This document shows, one piece after another, positions 22,841-34,866 of a stretch of DNA of 64,000 nt. The notes beneath the pieces are model-generated. The model saw nothing but the letters and a program-made list of their open reading frames with translations. It had not been told where the DNA came from and searched no databases. This stretch comes from Ilex aquifolium. Lineage: Eukaryota; Streptophyta; Magnoliopsida; Aquifoliales; Aquifoliaceae. The stretch lies in NCBI GenBank assembly GCA_951799425.1, contig OX637407.1, forward strand, positions 25,169,691-25,233,690. Reading direction: 5' to 3'. Position numbers and translations under genes: made by a program. Every line of letters begins with the position of its first letter. Position 1 is the stretch's first letter.

Positions 22841-25800
22841 CTACACACTATAAATCATATACACATTAAGGGATGATATTAGGAGGTTAGGAATAACAAC
22901 GGTTTTCATCAAGCAAATACCACAACTAATCTTCTCTCGAAGAAAATGAACTTCGATCTCTGTATGTTTCGTCCTCTCGTATAGTACAGAGTCAAAGGTA
23001 GGCTGAATAGCAGATCGATTATCACAAAATAATGTAGATGAAGAAGTCACTGGAAATCCCAACTCGCCAAGAATCGATCGTAGCTAGATAATCTCACATG
23101 TGTCAAGTGCTAGTGCTCGCTACTCTGCCTCTGCTGACTAGCGAGAGACAACTGACTGCTTATTGCTCTTCCACGAGATAGGATGAGTCCCTCAAAAAGC
23201 ACAGAATCCTGTAGTAGATCGACCGTCACACGCCCCCCCATAATCTGAATCTGAATAACAGGCTAGAGAACCAGTCTGAGATCTTGATACATAGAACAAC
23301 CCAAGTCCAGGACAAGACTTAAGGTACCGAAGAATATGATAAACTGCATCAAGATGAGACTGACACGACCTTTGCATGAACTGATTAACTCGCCTGACAA
23401 CGAATGAAATGTCTGGCCTAGTGTTGGCTAGGTAGATAAGTCTACCTACCAACCTCTGATAAACAGTCGAATCACTCAACTCCTCACCTTCAGCAGTAAG
23501 CTTTAGATTTGGAATCATGGGTGATGATGCCGGTTTGCACTCCAACATCCTAGTGTCCGATAGAAGATCCAAAACATACTTCCTCTGAGAAAGAACAATA
23601 CCCCTTTTGCTACTGGCAACCTCAATCCCAAGAAAGTATTACAGAAATCCAAGGTCCTTCACATCGAAGGTCTTCTTAAGGTCTACCTTGACCTGTGCAA
23701 TCCTAGAAATATTATCCCCAGTAATAATATCATCCACATATACCAAAAGGATGACACACTGCCCATAAGTATTCTGTCGAATAAAGCATGTATGATCAGA
23801 ATGACATCTGGTGAACCTTAAACGTACAACTACACCACTATACCGAGAAAATCAGACTCGTGGTGACTGTTTCAGTCCATAAAGAGACTTACGCAGTTGA
23901 CACACCTTCCCAGCATACTCCCCCTCACCACGAAAGCTTGGTAGTGCATCCATATAAATAATCTTGTCCAGATCACCGTGAAGAAACACATTCTTCACAT
24001 CTAACTAATGAAGATACCAAGAGTACTCTGCAACCAGAGAAATAATCAACCGAACAGTAGTCAATTTTTCCATGGGGGCAAAGGTAGCACCAAAATCACG
24101 ACGTGGTACCTGAGTAAAACCTTTCGCCACAAGCCTAGCCTTGTGACGATCAATAGTACCATTCGCAAGAAACTTCAGGGTGTAAACCCAACGACAGCCA
24201 ACAGTCTTCACTCCTGAAGGTAAAGAGACAAGATCCCACGTATGATTACACTGAAGAGCGTCTATCTCTGTTTGCATGACAAGAACCCACTGGGGCTCCC
24301 GCATAGCCTCTGAAACAGAGTGAGGAATCGACGTATCTGATAAGACCATACTATAAGCTCGAAATGTAGGAGACAAGTCACCATAAGAAACATAAGCAAA
24401 GATCAGATATAAAGTCCTAGCGGTCCAACCATAACGAACAACTGGACGGTGATCACGCTGAGGATAACGACGCCCTAAATCATCATCATCCACTGACAAT
24501 GTCTCATCAGGGAAAGTAACTGGCTCAGTACCTGCAATCTCATCAGTACTAACAACAAGTGCATCAATATGCTCAACGAACTGAGAAGTATTACCTGCAT
24601 CGCCTGAGGTAGAGGGGACATCAGCAGGGGATGAGAACGACGACGACGAACATAAACCTGCAAATGAAGAGAGACTGGTGACTCTGTACTGACAGGGACG
24701 AGTGGCTCTGGAGGAGGAGAGACTGATGACTCTGTAGTGATAATGACCAATGACTCTGGCTCCTATGGTAACAAAAAATCAAAGAGAGTATTATCAACTG
24801 GAGGGGTAGACACATGACTGGAAGAAAAATAATGAATATGCTCAAGAAAGGTAAAATTTAGACTGTGATACATACGGCGCCTAATAGGATTGTAACATCG
24901 ATACCCCTTAGACTGAGGACAGTAGCCCACAAAGACACAACGAATAACTTTATCATCAAGCTTATGACGAGTAGGAGACCGATCCTGAACAAAACATATG
25001 CAGCTAAAAACACGAGGGGAGACCGAAAAAAGTGTCCACTAAGGGAATAAGACTTATAAGGGAGCTCTATGTTGAAGAACATGACTTGGTGTACAATTGC
25101 ACAGAAAGGTAGAAGTCAAAACAGCAAAATGCCAATAAGATTTTGGTACCCCCATACCTCTAAGCATCCAACGTACCATCCCTATTAGAATCTTATTTTT
25201 TCTTTTAGTAACTCCATTTTACTCAGAAGTATATGGACAAGTGAGCTGCTGAAGGATACCCTAAGAGGAAAGGTGAGACACTAAGGTATCAGACACATAT
25301 TCTTTGGCATTATTCGAACGAAGAGCACAAATAATGACATCGAATTATGTCTTAATCATCTGGAGAAACTGAGTGATGACAGAGAGTAGATCAGGCTTCC
25401 TATGCAAAAGGTAGACCCAAGTACAACGGGTATGGTCATCTTTAAATGTCACATAGTATCGAGCATCTGATAGAGCAGTAATAGGAAAGGGTCCCAAAAT
25501 ATCATAGTGTATTAGATCAAATGGCTTGGGTGATTGGTGCATGCGAGAAATATAACTGGCCCGAACATATTTCGATAGGGAACATATAACACAGCCAAGT
25601 TTACCACCAACACAAGCATTGCTTAAAGAAGGAAATAATAACATACATAAATATTTAAAATTTGTATGCCCAAAACGATCATGCCACAACTGAACAGTTT
25701 GTGATGAAAAATCATAACGACAAGTACTAGGTAAAATACCAGTATGCAAGATAGTAACAGATAAAGACAAAGTATGTGCAGGTGATGGAGGTGGAGGAAC

Positions 25801-27368
25801 TAGTGAAACTAGAGGTGGATCGCCTAGATAATACAGTCCATCTCTCTCATATCCTCTGATAATAATCCTTTTGGTACTCAGGTCCTGTAAATAACACGAA
25901 TCAGATAAGAACACAACCACACAGTGAAAATCTCTAGTTAACTGATGTACGGATAATAGATTTATGGTCAGCTTTGACGCATAAAAAATTGAATGTAATG
26001 TAAAGCCATTTGGGAGGCGGACTGTACCTATACTAACAATAGAGGCATGTGTCACATCTGCTAGTTGAACCTGTGTATGTAACTGCTCATCAAAAATGGT
26101 GAAGTGATGAGTCTCACATGTCATATGACCATTCGCACCCGAGTCCAGCATCCAAATGGGAGACGGACTAGCGCAAACATGAAAGACACGAGGTATACCC
26201 GTAGTGGTAGCAGTAGCAGTAGTAGCAGTCGGACCCTGAGAAGTCAGGGCGGACATAAGTATATCCAATTGGGAAGTGATAACATCCATATCACTTTGCC
26301 AAGGAGGAGCAACAACAGGAGCAGCATCAGTAGGTGGTGGTACTTCAGCAATAACAGCAGTACGGCCGTGAGGAAGCGGCTTAAGCTCCGGATGGAGCTT
26401 CCAGCAAACAGCCTTGAGATGTCCTGGTCGACCACAATAATCACACTGACGAGAATCCACCTGTCTGCGCTGATCTGGGGTGCCCTGACGGTGCTGGTCT
26501 GAGCGCTTTCCACCTCTGGCTGACGATCCTGAACGAGACCTTGCAGCAGTTGCAAGGGCCATCTAGTCGGCATGAGGAGTCAATGCCACAACTGAAAGTG
26601 ATGCAATACAGACACGACGCTCATGCTGCTCAATCATCGCATATACCTCATAAAGAGATGGAAGCTTCATCATCGACAAGATCTGTGAACGAGGTCCCTC
26701 AAACTCATTGTGAAGCCCCATAAGAAACTTATGAATCCTATCATCCTACTCTCGAGTATGCATGAATGCTGCTCCTTCAGGCTCTATCCTCGGAATAGCA
26801 GCAAGAGGATGTAGAGTCTCATACTCAAGCTAGCGCTGTGTCAAATAACCATAATAATTCTGAACCATCATATCTCCCTGCCGAGCATATGAAAGCTCCT
26901 GAGAGAGCTCATAGACATGAACTCCTCGTTCAGACTAAGAATACATCTCTCATAATGCGTTCCATAGCTTCGGAACAGAACTATAAAACTGGTGAATCCT
27001 GCAAACAAAGGGCTCCATCAGCCAAATAATCATCCAAGAATAGCGCAGTTCTCAGAGAACCACGCAGAATATTCAAGGTCGTCATCAGTTGGCTTTGGGT
27101 GATATCCCGTCAGCCAACCAAGCTTCCCTACACGACCTAAGAAAAGCTGGAATGAGCGTGACCACTCAGCAAAGTTACAACCATTCAACAACTGTGCCGT
27201 AACCTTCTGAGATATCATACCTGGCATTGGCGGTAATACAACTATGCCAGTAGGTACTGTATACTGGTCAAACATAAAAGTGGGAGAACCAGGCGGTACA
27301 TTCCAAGTGGAAGTACTAACAATAGAGATCTCAACAGTAGAAGTTTCAAGTCTCTCAGTAGTAGTCAT
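22841..27368 (-). pseudogene. Copia 2 gag-pol remnants
   Basis: Gag starts at 27368 (MTTTERLE..), with NFAEWSRSFQLFLGRVGKLGWLTG. Then follow a CCHC knuckle (CDYCGRPGHLKAVCWKLHP, about 26450), protease WMLDSGANGHMT (about 26135), the integrase zinc-binding end and first Asp (25345-25700) and reverse transcriptase (24005-24499, [23 protein letters not shown]). YVDD is at about 23740, and RNase H DSDYGGACDGRSTTG is near 23230. The tail to 22841 contains the last RNase H motif. Stop codons interrupt, for example in the RT just past LH (about 24003) and near 23080 and 25260. Inactive. Confidence 0.88.
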
Positions 27369-27836
27369 ATCAACAATAATACGTGGGCACCCGTGACAGA
27401 AAATACTCTAAGATAAGTAGATTGACAAAATAAGGGAGAACAATATACCTCCAATCGAATAGTAGTGACAGATAAAGAAAGTTAAGAAAGCTCCCAAATA
27501 ATCAGGTCACGGTGCCCAGAAATCCAGTGAATATATAAGTGATCTACTACATCAAAAGCAGATCAACGAAGAAGATGATTCAACCCCTCTTAAAAAGGTC
27601 CTAGATGCTGCAACTCTAGGAAAAAGAAGTCAGTGGTGCAAAAGAGATGACGGCACTATGAAGAGCACGAAGCACGAAGGCGGGGGGGCTGGTATCGCTG
27701 TTAGATGGATTTGCTGTTGGGGCAGTGGAGTTGGTTTGGTTGGGCAATGGGTTGGGTTGTGGGCTTCGCTGGGCAGAAGGCTGGGTTGTTGGAGTTGGGC
27801 TGATTTTGCTAGTCGGTTTGATGTTTTAAGAATTGG

Positions 27837-28143
27837 GTTGGTTTGATGTTGGCTGTCGGTGGAGTGGGGGCAGCCAGTTTGATGTTTTTTTTTTGGTTGT
27901 GGACTTGGGGGGTTGGATGTGGACTTGGGGGTGACTTGGGTTGGTTCGTTGTCTCGGTGGAGTGGTTGTTTGTCGGTGGAGTTACAGGGTTGGTTTGATG
28001 TTGGCTGTCGGTGGAGTGGGGGCAGTCGGTTTGATGGTTTTTTTTTTTTTTTTGGCTGGGGACTTGGGGGGTTGGCTGTGGACTTGGGGGTGACTTGGGT
28101 TGGTTCGCTGTCTCGGTGGAGGGCTGTTTGTCGGTGGAGTTGC
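27837..28143. repeat. 152-bp tandem duplication in copia 2 leader
   Basis: GTTGGTTTGATGTTGGCTGT starts at 27837 and 27989. The two copies are nearly the same apart from the length of an internal T run. The region is strongly G/T-rich on the plus strand, so the long opposite-strand Pro/Thr/Gln-rich frame is compositional. Confidence 0.9.
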
Positions 28144-28298
28144 AAACTGTAGGTCGTTGCTCGGTTGTTGAATTGTGGCTGTCGCTGATCGGGAGTAGTC
28201 ACGGTGGCTGATGGCTGCAACGTGGTGAAGGGGCTAGGGTTAGGGTTGGGGTTGGCGGACGTGGAGGAGAAGCTAGAGTTTTGAATCTGATACTAACT

Positions 28299-28469
28299 TG
28301 ATGTATTGGTGAGTCAAAAAGTATACTCAAACTAAGAGTAGAGTCCCGTATATATAGCTAAATAATAGTACAACTTAAATATCCTTGTGGTTTAGGCAAA
28401 ATATAAAAATCATAATAATGATAAAAAAAAGGAAAAAGAAACCCTAATAAATTAAACTATACTCTAACA
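28299..28469 (-). repeat. Copia 2, putative 5' LTR
   Basis: A 171-bp stretch reading TGTTAGAGTATAG..ATACATCA on the minus strand, starting TG and ending CA, placed directly before the degenerate primer site. A TATATATA box lies inside (about 28352-28360). It cannot be confirmed by a paired LTR. Confidence 0.55.
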
Positions 28470-29897
28470 CTCCTAAATATATCGGAATACATGTCGTTTC
28501 TTATATTTGAGAAAATGAATGGTCCATTAATTCATCTCATACTTTTCCATATGTTCAATCATTTTAGAAAATTCAGATCCTTCTACAAAGAATATTCGTA
28601 AGTTCTTCTTAGATGTTTCATCACGTTAAGGAATTGTTGGTTTCACATGCTGACAATTTGTGTTGACTAAATTGATTTAATCATTTGAAAACATCAAGGA
28701 AGTTTACTCCAGAGCATCATACCAGCTACTATAATAAATTTGTACGTGGCAGCTAAAGAAAGTGACTGCTTTTTTTCGTATGAGTAGGGTGTTCAAGTTA
28801 ATTTACACACATCTTAATTAATTTTATCTCTAGTCCGGTCAAAAGCAGATCATCCACATCGGGATTAGAGTATTCATAAGAAATGAATTCTTCATGACCT
28901 GACCTTAAGGGGTTATCAATATTCAAACTCAAGACGTCTAAGTTTAGAGCACGTTTTTATTCCTACTTGAACTACCCCGTGAGGTTATTAAAAAAAAAAG
29001 GTGACTGTTTCTGTCAATATTCAAAGGTCTTTCCTGATGTTTCAGCAAAGCTAAGGTATGCATTGTGACTGGCACATGCTGAATTCTTATTGTGGTTGTT
29101 CAAAATTGATCAAATTGTGTTCTGATTTGGACATGTCAGTACATAATACTTAATGGGCCGAGAAGATGATCATGGGCCAAGCAGCCACTAGTTTGGATTT
29201 AGAGATGAGCTAGTTTTTTGGGCCTGTGGGCAGGGCATAGGGCGGAAAAATGTTTTCATTTGAATGTGTCACAGCAGTCCACAAGGTGACAGCGAGGTGG
29301 CCCACTTAGGATGGCCATGGGCCGAGCAGCCCACTCTTAAAGATTAATTGACGAACTATACTTTTGGGCCTCTGCACAGGGCCTAGGCTAAAAATTGACC
29401 CGACTGCCCAAGGTTTTTTTATACATAATAAGAATCTTATTTGTTTACTATAGCATTTTTTTTTGTAAATTTCAATTTCAATTTATAAAAAAGGTAATAA
29501 ACTATAACAAAAACACCAATGGCCCAAGGAGTTCCCATTATATTCAAAATTGTTGCCACCACTTCTACTAAATCTGAAAGGAAGATATATTTTTCTTCAA
29601 TATATTCACGTACACAAATAAATCTCGGACATGAACGATCCACTCAAGCAATATGTCAAGAGTTTGGATCTGAAAATCAGCTTCTCCAAAATTAGGATAA
29701 GATTGTAGATTGATGCCAGAGTTTTCACACATTGGGTACAACTTATATTTGGATATTCACACCCACACTTGCATGGAGACACATTGTAGGGTTACCTTAC
29801 ATACAAGGGAGGAGAGAACTACTTGATCAATAGAAGAAAAACAAATGGACAAAAGCAGGGAAGAGAATTAACTAAAAGAACATCCATGTAACAGAGG
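28470..29897. other. Spacer with two decayed DUF1262 5'-flank copies
   Basis: Diverged copies of the DUF1262 upstream motif (ATATTC..AGGT-TTTCCT-GATGTTTCA) lie at about 28590-28622 and 29015-29046, with no gene attached. Around 29150-29400 is a GGGCC-rich stretch in which GGGCC(A/G)AGCAGCC is repeated. No coding sequence was recognised. Confidence 0.5.
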
Positions 29898-30830
29898 TGT
29901 TGGGTATTCCTCCTGTGCATATTTTGGACCCAACTCATTAAAATATGATGTATACATAGTGCATTGGAGCTATGCTTCAGAGGAGTCAAGAATAATTTGA
30001 AAATGGAGGTTCTTTGTCTTCCAAGAAGCTTGCCTGGCAGACCCTCGAGAGAGAGAAAGAAAAGACTCGGTTGCTTGTGTGAGAAAGATGTGGAAGAAGT
30101 GCGGACCAATCTTTGCTCCTGATCAAAGCTCAATGCTACTTCGATCGAGCTGAAATTTTGTGGATTAATTCTTCTCATATGTAGCTGCGTTTCTACCATT
30201 TCAGATTGTCAATCGGACTTTTGAATGACAATAGTTTAGCCACTTCAGTGAGATCTTTCTTTGTTGTCGTGTGTTGGCGGTGATGGTTTTATGTTTATAA
30301 GCCGAGGATGATATACTATCTCTTAATGCTTTCTACTAGTGACTACAAAGAGAAACTCATTTGTACTCCTACTTTCATTGACAGCAGAAAAAAATTAGAC
30401 TGATTTTGGTCTTGGTTGTTTTTTCCTCTTCATCTTGTTTCTTATTTTCGGGTTGCTTATTGTGTTTGATTGTTTCCTTATTGATTTTCAGATGGGGGCA
30501 AAGTAAATAAATTCTCAACAAGTGGTATCAGAGCTCGGGTTGGCTTCGGGTTAATCTCATATGTAAGTAATGAAAGTCAACATGGGTCATAAGATTAGCT
30601 TGAATGGAACCAATTAGGTGACCTAGAAAACCAAAATGGAAGGCCTCTGGTATTGCAAAGACTTATATGAACTCATATCCACAGAAGTTGATGGCTGACC
30701 AGAACGTATCAAGGATGATGAGTGGAATAAGCTTGATCGTAAGGCCTTGAATTCATTCGTCACTAGATCGATGACAGTGTTTTCCACCATGTCTCCACCA
30801 AAATTCAGCATAAATGAATAAACGATTCTG
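29898..30830 (+). mobile_element. Copia-type LTR plus gag fragment (5' end of an old element)
   Basis: Positions 29898-30520 form a 623-bp LTR-like unit starting TGTTGGG and ending CTCAACA. Two bases later comes TGGTATCAGAGCTCGGG (about 30523-30539), a clear initiator Met-tRNA primer site. Downstream, translated with stops and frame shifts, are gag pieces such as DDEWNKLDRKAL-like and IDDSVFHHVSTKI (about 30650-30820), typical of copia gag. The rest is missing; sequence shared with the second duplicated block begins about 40 bp further on. Confidence 0.72.
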
Positions 30831-31019
30831 AAAGTAGATAAAGAAAAATTCCCCATACATTTTTCACAATTTTGTTCAACAACATTAGTACATAACTTCT
30901 CAGTATAGTGAATCTGTAAACAAGTAAAAGTATTTCTAGAAAAACATGATCAAGGTTTTAATTCTTCAGCAAACACAAACTACTGAGGACATATCTATAA
31001 AACAGGATAACACATAATC

Positions 31020-32641
31020 TCATTCCCATTTGCTTTTGATTTGATGAGTGTGCTTGAAATCATAAGTCATCACCAAGCTTCCATCCATTCTTTTCAATAC
31101 AAACCTCTCAACCAACACATAGCATCCAAATTTCCTCCACCCACCAACCCCTCCAAACTCCTCTACTCTCTTCACCCTTGCTTGCCTGTTTTCCCCATCT
31201 AGCCAGCCTGCTCTTTGTTGCTCCCATTTCATTCTTTGAACAATTTCTACCCTCAATCCCACACTTCCTCTTCCCACATTGCCAAAGCTGCTAAACCATA
31301 TCGCCCCATTGAGCACCTCTCTCTCATTCCACACGCCTTCTTTGTCAGCAACCAAGACAACTTCTGTTTGAACAATAACATCAACAAGCACAGAGTTTCC
31401 TACGCTGAAGTTATTCTCACATGAGAAAATTTGCTCCCATCTTTGCTCGAGTGTCATCTCATAATACATCGATCTTTTTATCTGATCTTTCAAAATTCCA
31501 TCCTTGATAAAGATGAAAGGACAATACCACTTCCCTACGACGATGCCTTCAGAGCTCTTATAGGACACTGGGAAGTTAAATTCTGGAAGGCGTGCACGGA
31601 GGATAGCATTGAGGCCATGAGCTTCACCTAATTTGTAGTTTTTGGGAGTTCTACCATAAATTTTCCACCCTTTTCTCCTCAAGATGAGTGGAGGGAAACC
31701 ATCAGGTGCTACGGACTTGGCATAAAAGTCACCCTTGGCACTGCAACATGTATCATAAGGAGCAATCTCAAATTGCTGATATATGTCATTTGGATCAAGT
31801 GGTCTTGCCTTTACATCTCGGATGCAGCGACAAAAAAAGCAAGTGGCCATTTCTTGCTCCTGTGAACAAGTGTATGCTTTCCTGAAAAGGCAATTGAAAT
31901 GGTGTTTACAGCAAAACTTGTCTTTGCCTAATTGCCTATCCAGGAAACTAAATCAGTTGCATGATTACTGCCCTTAAAAACAGTTTTGAATCGGAAAATT
32001 TAATGATCTCATGCTTCTAATTTGGTGCAGAATTGACCCTGAGTTTGTTAGAATTTGGATTCATATGCTAGTTGGATGCAAACCGACCCTAAAAGCTTAA
32101 GCCTAAGCTTAGAGGAATTTGTCCCAACTTTATATATAAACCCATTGCTTCAATACATGTGAGAGGCGGGTTTATCATACATGAATTTTGGCCTTAGTCA
32201 TGTTTATCATGCTGAAACCTTTATGTTTATGCTATACTGAAAGTTACAGAACATATAACACATGAAAACCACAAAGAAGAAGCCCCAAAGTTAGAAAGAA
32301 GAAGAAGAAAATCGAGTTTGTTTCGTGTAGAATTCATACCCTTTATGTTTACCATGAGGTTTTATTGCGTAATAATGATTGGAAGACAATGGCTGATTAA
32401 GGACTGGAATGAAGGCAACAGCAACAGCAACATTATCTTTATCATTATGAGATACATATTGGGTCTTGTTCTGAGGGAATGGTAGGTCTTCGAGGAACCG
32501 GTTCTTGCACAATCCAAAACAAGAGTAAGTCTGGGATTCTTCATCTTGGATTACCAAATAACCTGAATTGGGTCCTTCAGGGAGTGATGAAAGAGCTTCT
32601 GGAAATCTTATGTAGTGAGAGAGAGGCCTAGTCACATACAT
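31020..32641 (-). CDS. DUF1262 family protein A (387 aa, two exons)
   Basis: Exon 1 is 32641-32340 and exon 2 is 31881-31020; the intron has donor G|GTATGA and acceptor TTTTCAG. The start is MYVTRPLSHYIRF, the usual family start; in-frame ATGs further upstream lie in the 5' leader. Conserved blocks are GPNSGYLVIQDEES, CFGLCKNR, LPFPQNK, LNQPLSSNHYYAIKPHGKHKG, the Cys-rich CFFCRCIRDVK, SVAPDGFPP, GKWYCPFIFIKDG and WRKFGCYVLVERFVLKRMDG. There is no signal peptide or membrane segment. The biochemical role is unknown; I recall some Arabidopsis members being induced by salicylic acid or pathogens. A TATATA box lies about 70 bp upstream (near 32711). It is intact but differs from D mostly at amino-acid-changing sites. 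Confidence 0.9.
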
Positions 32642-34311
32642 GTTGATCAAACTTTCTTTCCCTCCACTGTTTATTTCCTTTCTTGTAGTTTGTACGAGAG
32701 ATATGTGTGTATATAAAAGCAAAGAAATTGAACAAGGTTTCGAGTTTGTTGACTTGACTTTTCAAACTCTTGAGCGGTAAATCCCTGCAAAAGATTGCAA
32801 AGACAAGGTTATCAAAAACAGTAAAAAATTTAAACTTAGTTCATAATCTACTTGTGAATTGTGATGATCCTTGAGTGCATGTATATTCTACGACTGGCTG
32901 CGGGTCGTAGTCTGACGAATTGATTTATGTAAGCCGTGATGTATTGAATTCACTTAATCCACACATAACCCATTTTATAGTCATATATATTCATAATTCG
33001 TGTCATTTATCATGCTGTGTATATTTAATTTGTATCAACTCATTGATCAAACAAGTCTAGCAAACCCAGTCAACCCGAGTAAATCGAATCCACCAAAACT
33101 GAATTCATACCCTATAACTTCATGTTGTTTTAAGAATCATTAACCCTAGATATATCTGATAAAGAAAATGACCGTTGACTAAATTGTTTAGTTCATTTGA
33201 AATATCAAGGATATTAGCTACACCATATGTCAGCTACCACAATCCTATAGAAAGTGACTGTTTTCTTCTAATATCCAGAGGTCTTTCCTGGATGTTTCAT
33301 CAAGACTATGGGATTGTGATTGACATATGCTAACTTCTTCTTGTGATGGTTTCTAGTGACCAACATGTCCACCAATGATATCGAAAAATTAATACATGTT
33401 TTTTTTTTCTTCCATAAAAATTTAACACGTGTAAAGAATATCAACAATCATAGATAAATGAAAAGAAGATCTAAAGTCCAAAATCATTAAAAAAATATGA
33501 TACATATTTTTTTTTCCAGTAACATAGTGCTATTCATGACCAAATTGAGTTGTTCATTTGAACATGTTACCATGGTACTTGAGGTAGGGCTGATAATCGA
33601 GTCGAGCCTATTAAGATCATTTTTTTAAACGAGCCTTAGAAAATGAGTTGAGTCTGAACTGAACCCAAAACGAGCCGAACTTGAGCTGTGCTCGAGTTGC
33701 TCGACTATTTCACATAAAACGAGCAAAGTTTTGCGAGTTCGAGTTAAACATTTTGCAGAGTCTTAGCTCAGCTTGAATCGAGTCATATCCGAGTTGACTC
33801 CAAACCGAGCCTGAGTAGTTCACCTCAATTATCAGCCCTACCTTGAGGGGACAACCAAATAGGTCAGTAGGGGTGGCCATAAGCCGAGCGGGCTAAATAA
33901 CAGTGGTCATGGTCCCAGTGGCCAGTCCAAAAAATTAAGGGTTCCAATTTGGGCAAGAATACTTTGTACATAAATCTTAAATTATTTAATTATGTATTTT
34001 TATTTTATATATGAAAACAATGGAAAATAGATTTAGGGCCCTTGTCAATGGATTTCTTTTTAGAGCAGCTCCCTCTAAAATCAGTGCCGCGTTTTTCTTC
34101 CCAGTAAGCACTCACTTGGAATTTTTTTTGTTATTAATCTTTGCGGATATCTTCTACAACTCTCACAATTTTAACAAATAACAGAACTAAATATATCGGT
34201 ACAGCGAATATGTAATCTAATAAAATTTTGGAAAATTAAGAAAGGGTAAACTCATCACTAAATACAAAAACTCCTGAGGATATATCTATAAAACAAAGAT
34301 AACACATAATC
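32642..34311. other. DUF1262 A upstream region
   Basis: Contains the recurrent 5'-flank module (about 33150-33400, core 33269-33303) some 0.5-0.75 kb upstream of the start, a MITE (33585-33840) and a GGCC-type repeat at about 33870-33930. No gene was seen until pseudogene B. Confidence 0.6.
33585..33840. mobile_element. hAT-type MITE, 256 bp
   Basis: Starts TAGGGCTGATAATCGAG and ends TCAATTATCAGCCCTA. Flanks ACTTGAGG and CCTTGAGG form an 8-bp target duplication with one change. The interior is rich in GAGTCGAGC-like words. It is shared with block 2. Confidence 0.85.
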
Positions 34312-34866
34312 TCATTCCCATTTGCTTTTGATATGATGAGTGTGCTTGAAATCATAAGTCATCACCAAGGTTCCATCCATTCTTTTCAATACAAACCTCT
34401 CAACCAGCACATAGCACCCAAATTTCCTCCAATCACCAACCCCTCCAAACTCCTCTACTCTCTTCACCCTTGCTTGCCTGTCTTCCGCACCTAGCCAACC
34501 TGCTCTTTCTTGCTCCCACTTCATTCTTTGAACAATTTCTACCCTCAATCCCACACTTACTCCTCCTCCTCCTCCTCCTTCCACATTGCCAAAACTCTTA
34601 AACCATATCGCCCCATCGACCACCTCTCTCTCATTCCACAAGGTTTCGTTGCCAGCAACCGAGGCAACTTCTGTTTGAAGAACAACATCAACAAACACCA
34701 TCTTTCCTTCATTGGAATTATTCTCACATGTGAAAACATGCTCCCATCTTTGCTTGAGTGTCATCTCATAATCGATCTTTTCATCTAATCTCTCAATGGT
34801 CCGTCTTTGATAAAGATAAATGGACAATACCATTTCCCCACAACGACGCCTTCAGAGCTCTTATAT
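34312..34866 (-). pseudogene. DUF1262 pseudogene B (3' part of exon 2)
   Basis: Only about the last 185 codons of exon 2 remain, from YKSSEGVVVGKWYCPF at the upstream edge to the normal end DFKHTHHIKSKWE. After KDGPLRD there is an in-frame TAG, and a small deletion near MKRSI shifts the frame. The downstream 173-codon stretch is therefore open only from a false start. Exon 1, the intron and the start of exon 2 have been replaced by a gypsy fragment at about 34866. Pseudogene E has the same junction and lesions. Confidence 0.92.

Larger units (their letters stand above)
22841..28469 (-). mobile_element. Ty1/copia retrotransposon 2, decayed, 3' LTR missing
   Basis: All copia domains occur in order on the minus strand but in many broken frames. 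The only LTR recognised is at the 5' end (28299-28469), followed by a weak primer site (TTAGTATCAGATTC on the coding strand, compare TGGTATCAGAGC). I could not find a matching LTR near 22841, so the 3' end is deleted or replaced. The leader between LTR and gag holds a 152-bp tandem duplication. Confidence 0.85.

Noticed and set aside
27630..28220. Long minus-strand frame rich in Pro, Thr, Gln and Ser
   Set aside because: It is the translation of a G/T-rich tandem duplication in the copia 2 leader and has no domain.
30523..30539. TGGTATCAGAGCTCGGG as a tRNA gene fragment
   Set aside because: It complements only the 3' end of initiator Met-tRNA and follows an LTR, so it is a primer binding site.
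31215..31977. Plus-strand open frames opposite DUF1262 genes (also near 34510, 39000, 43378, 46638, 59477)
   Set aside because: They mirror the conserved coding strand and recur only because the genes are duplicated; no antisense gene signature.
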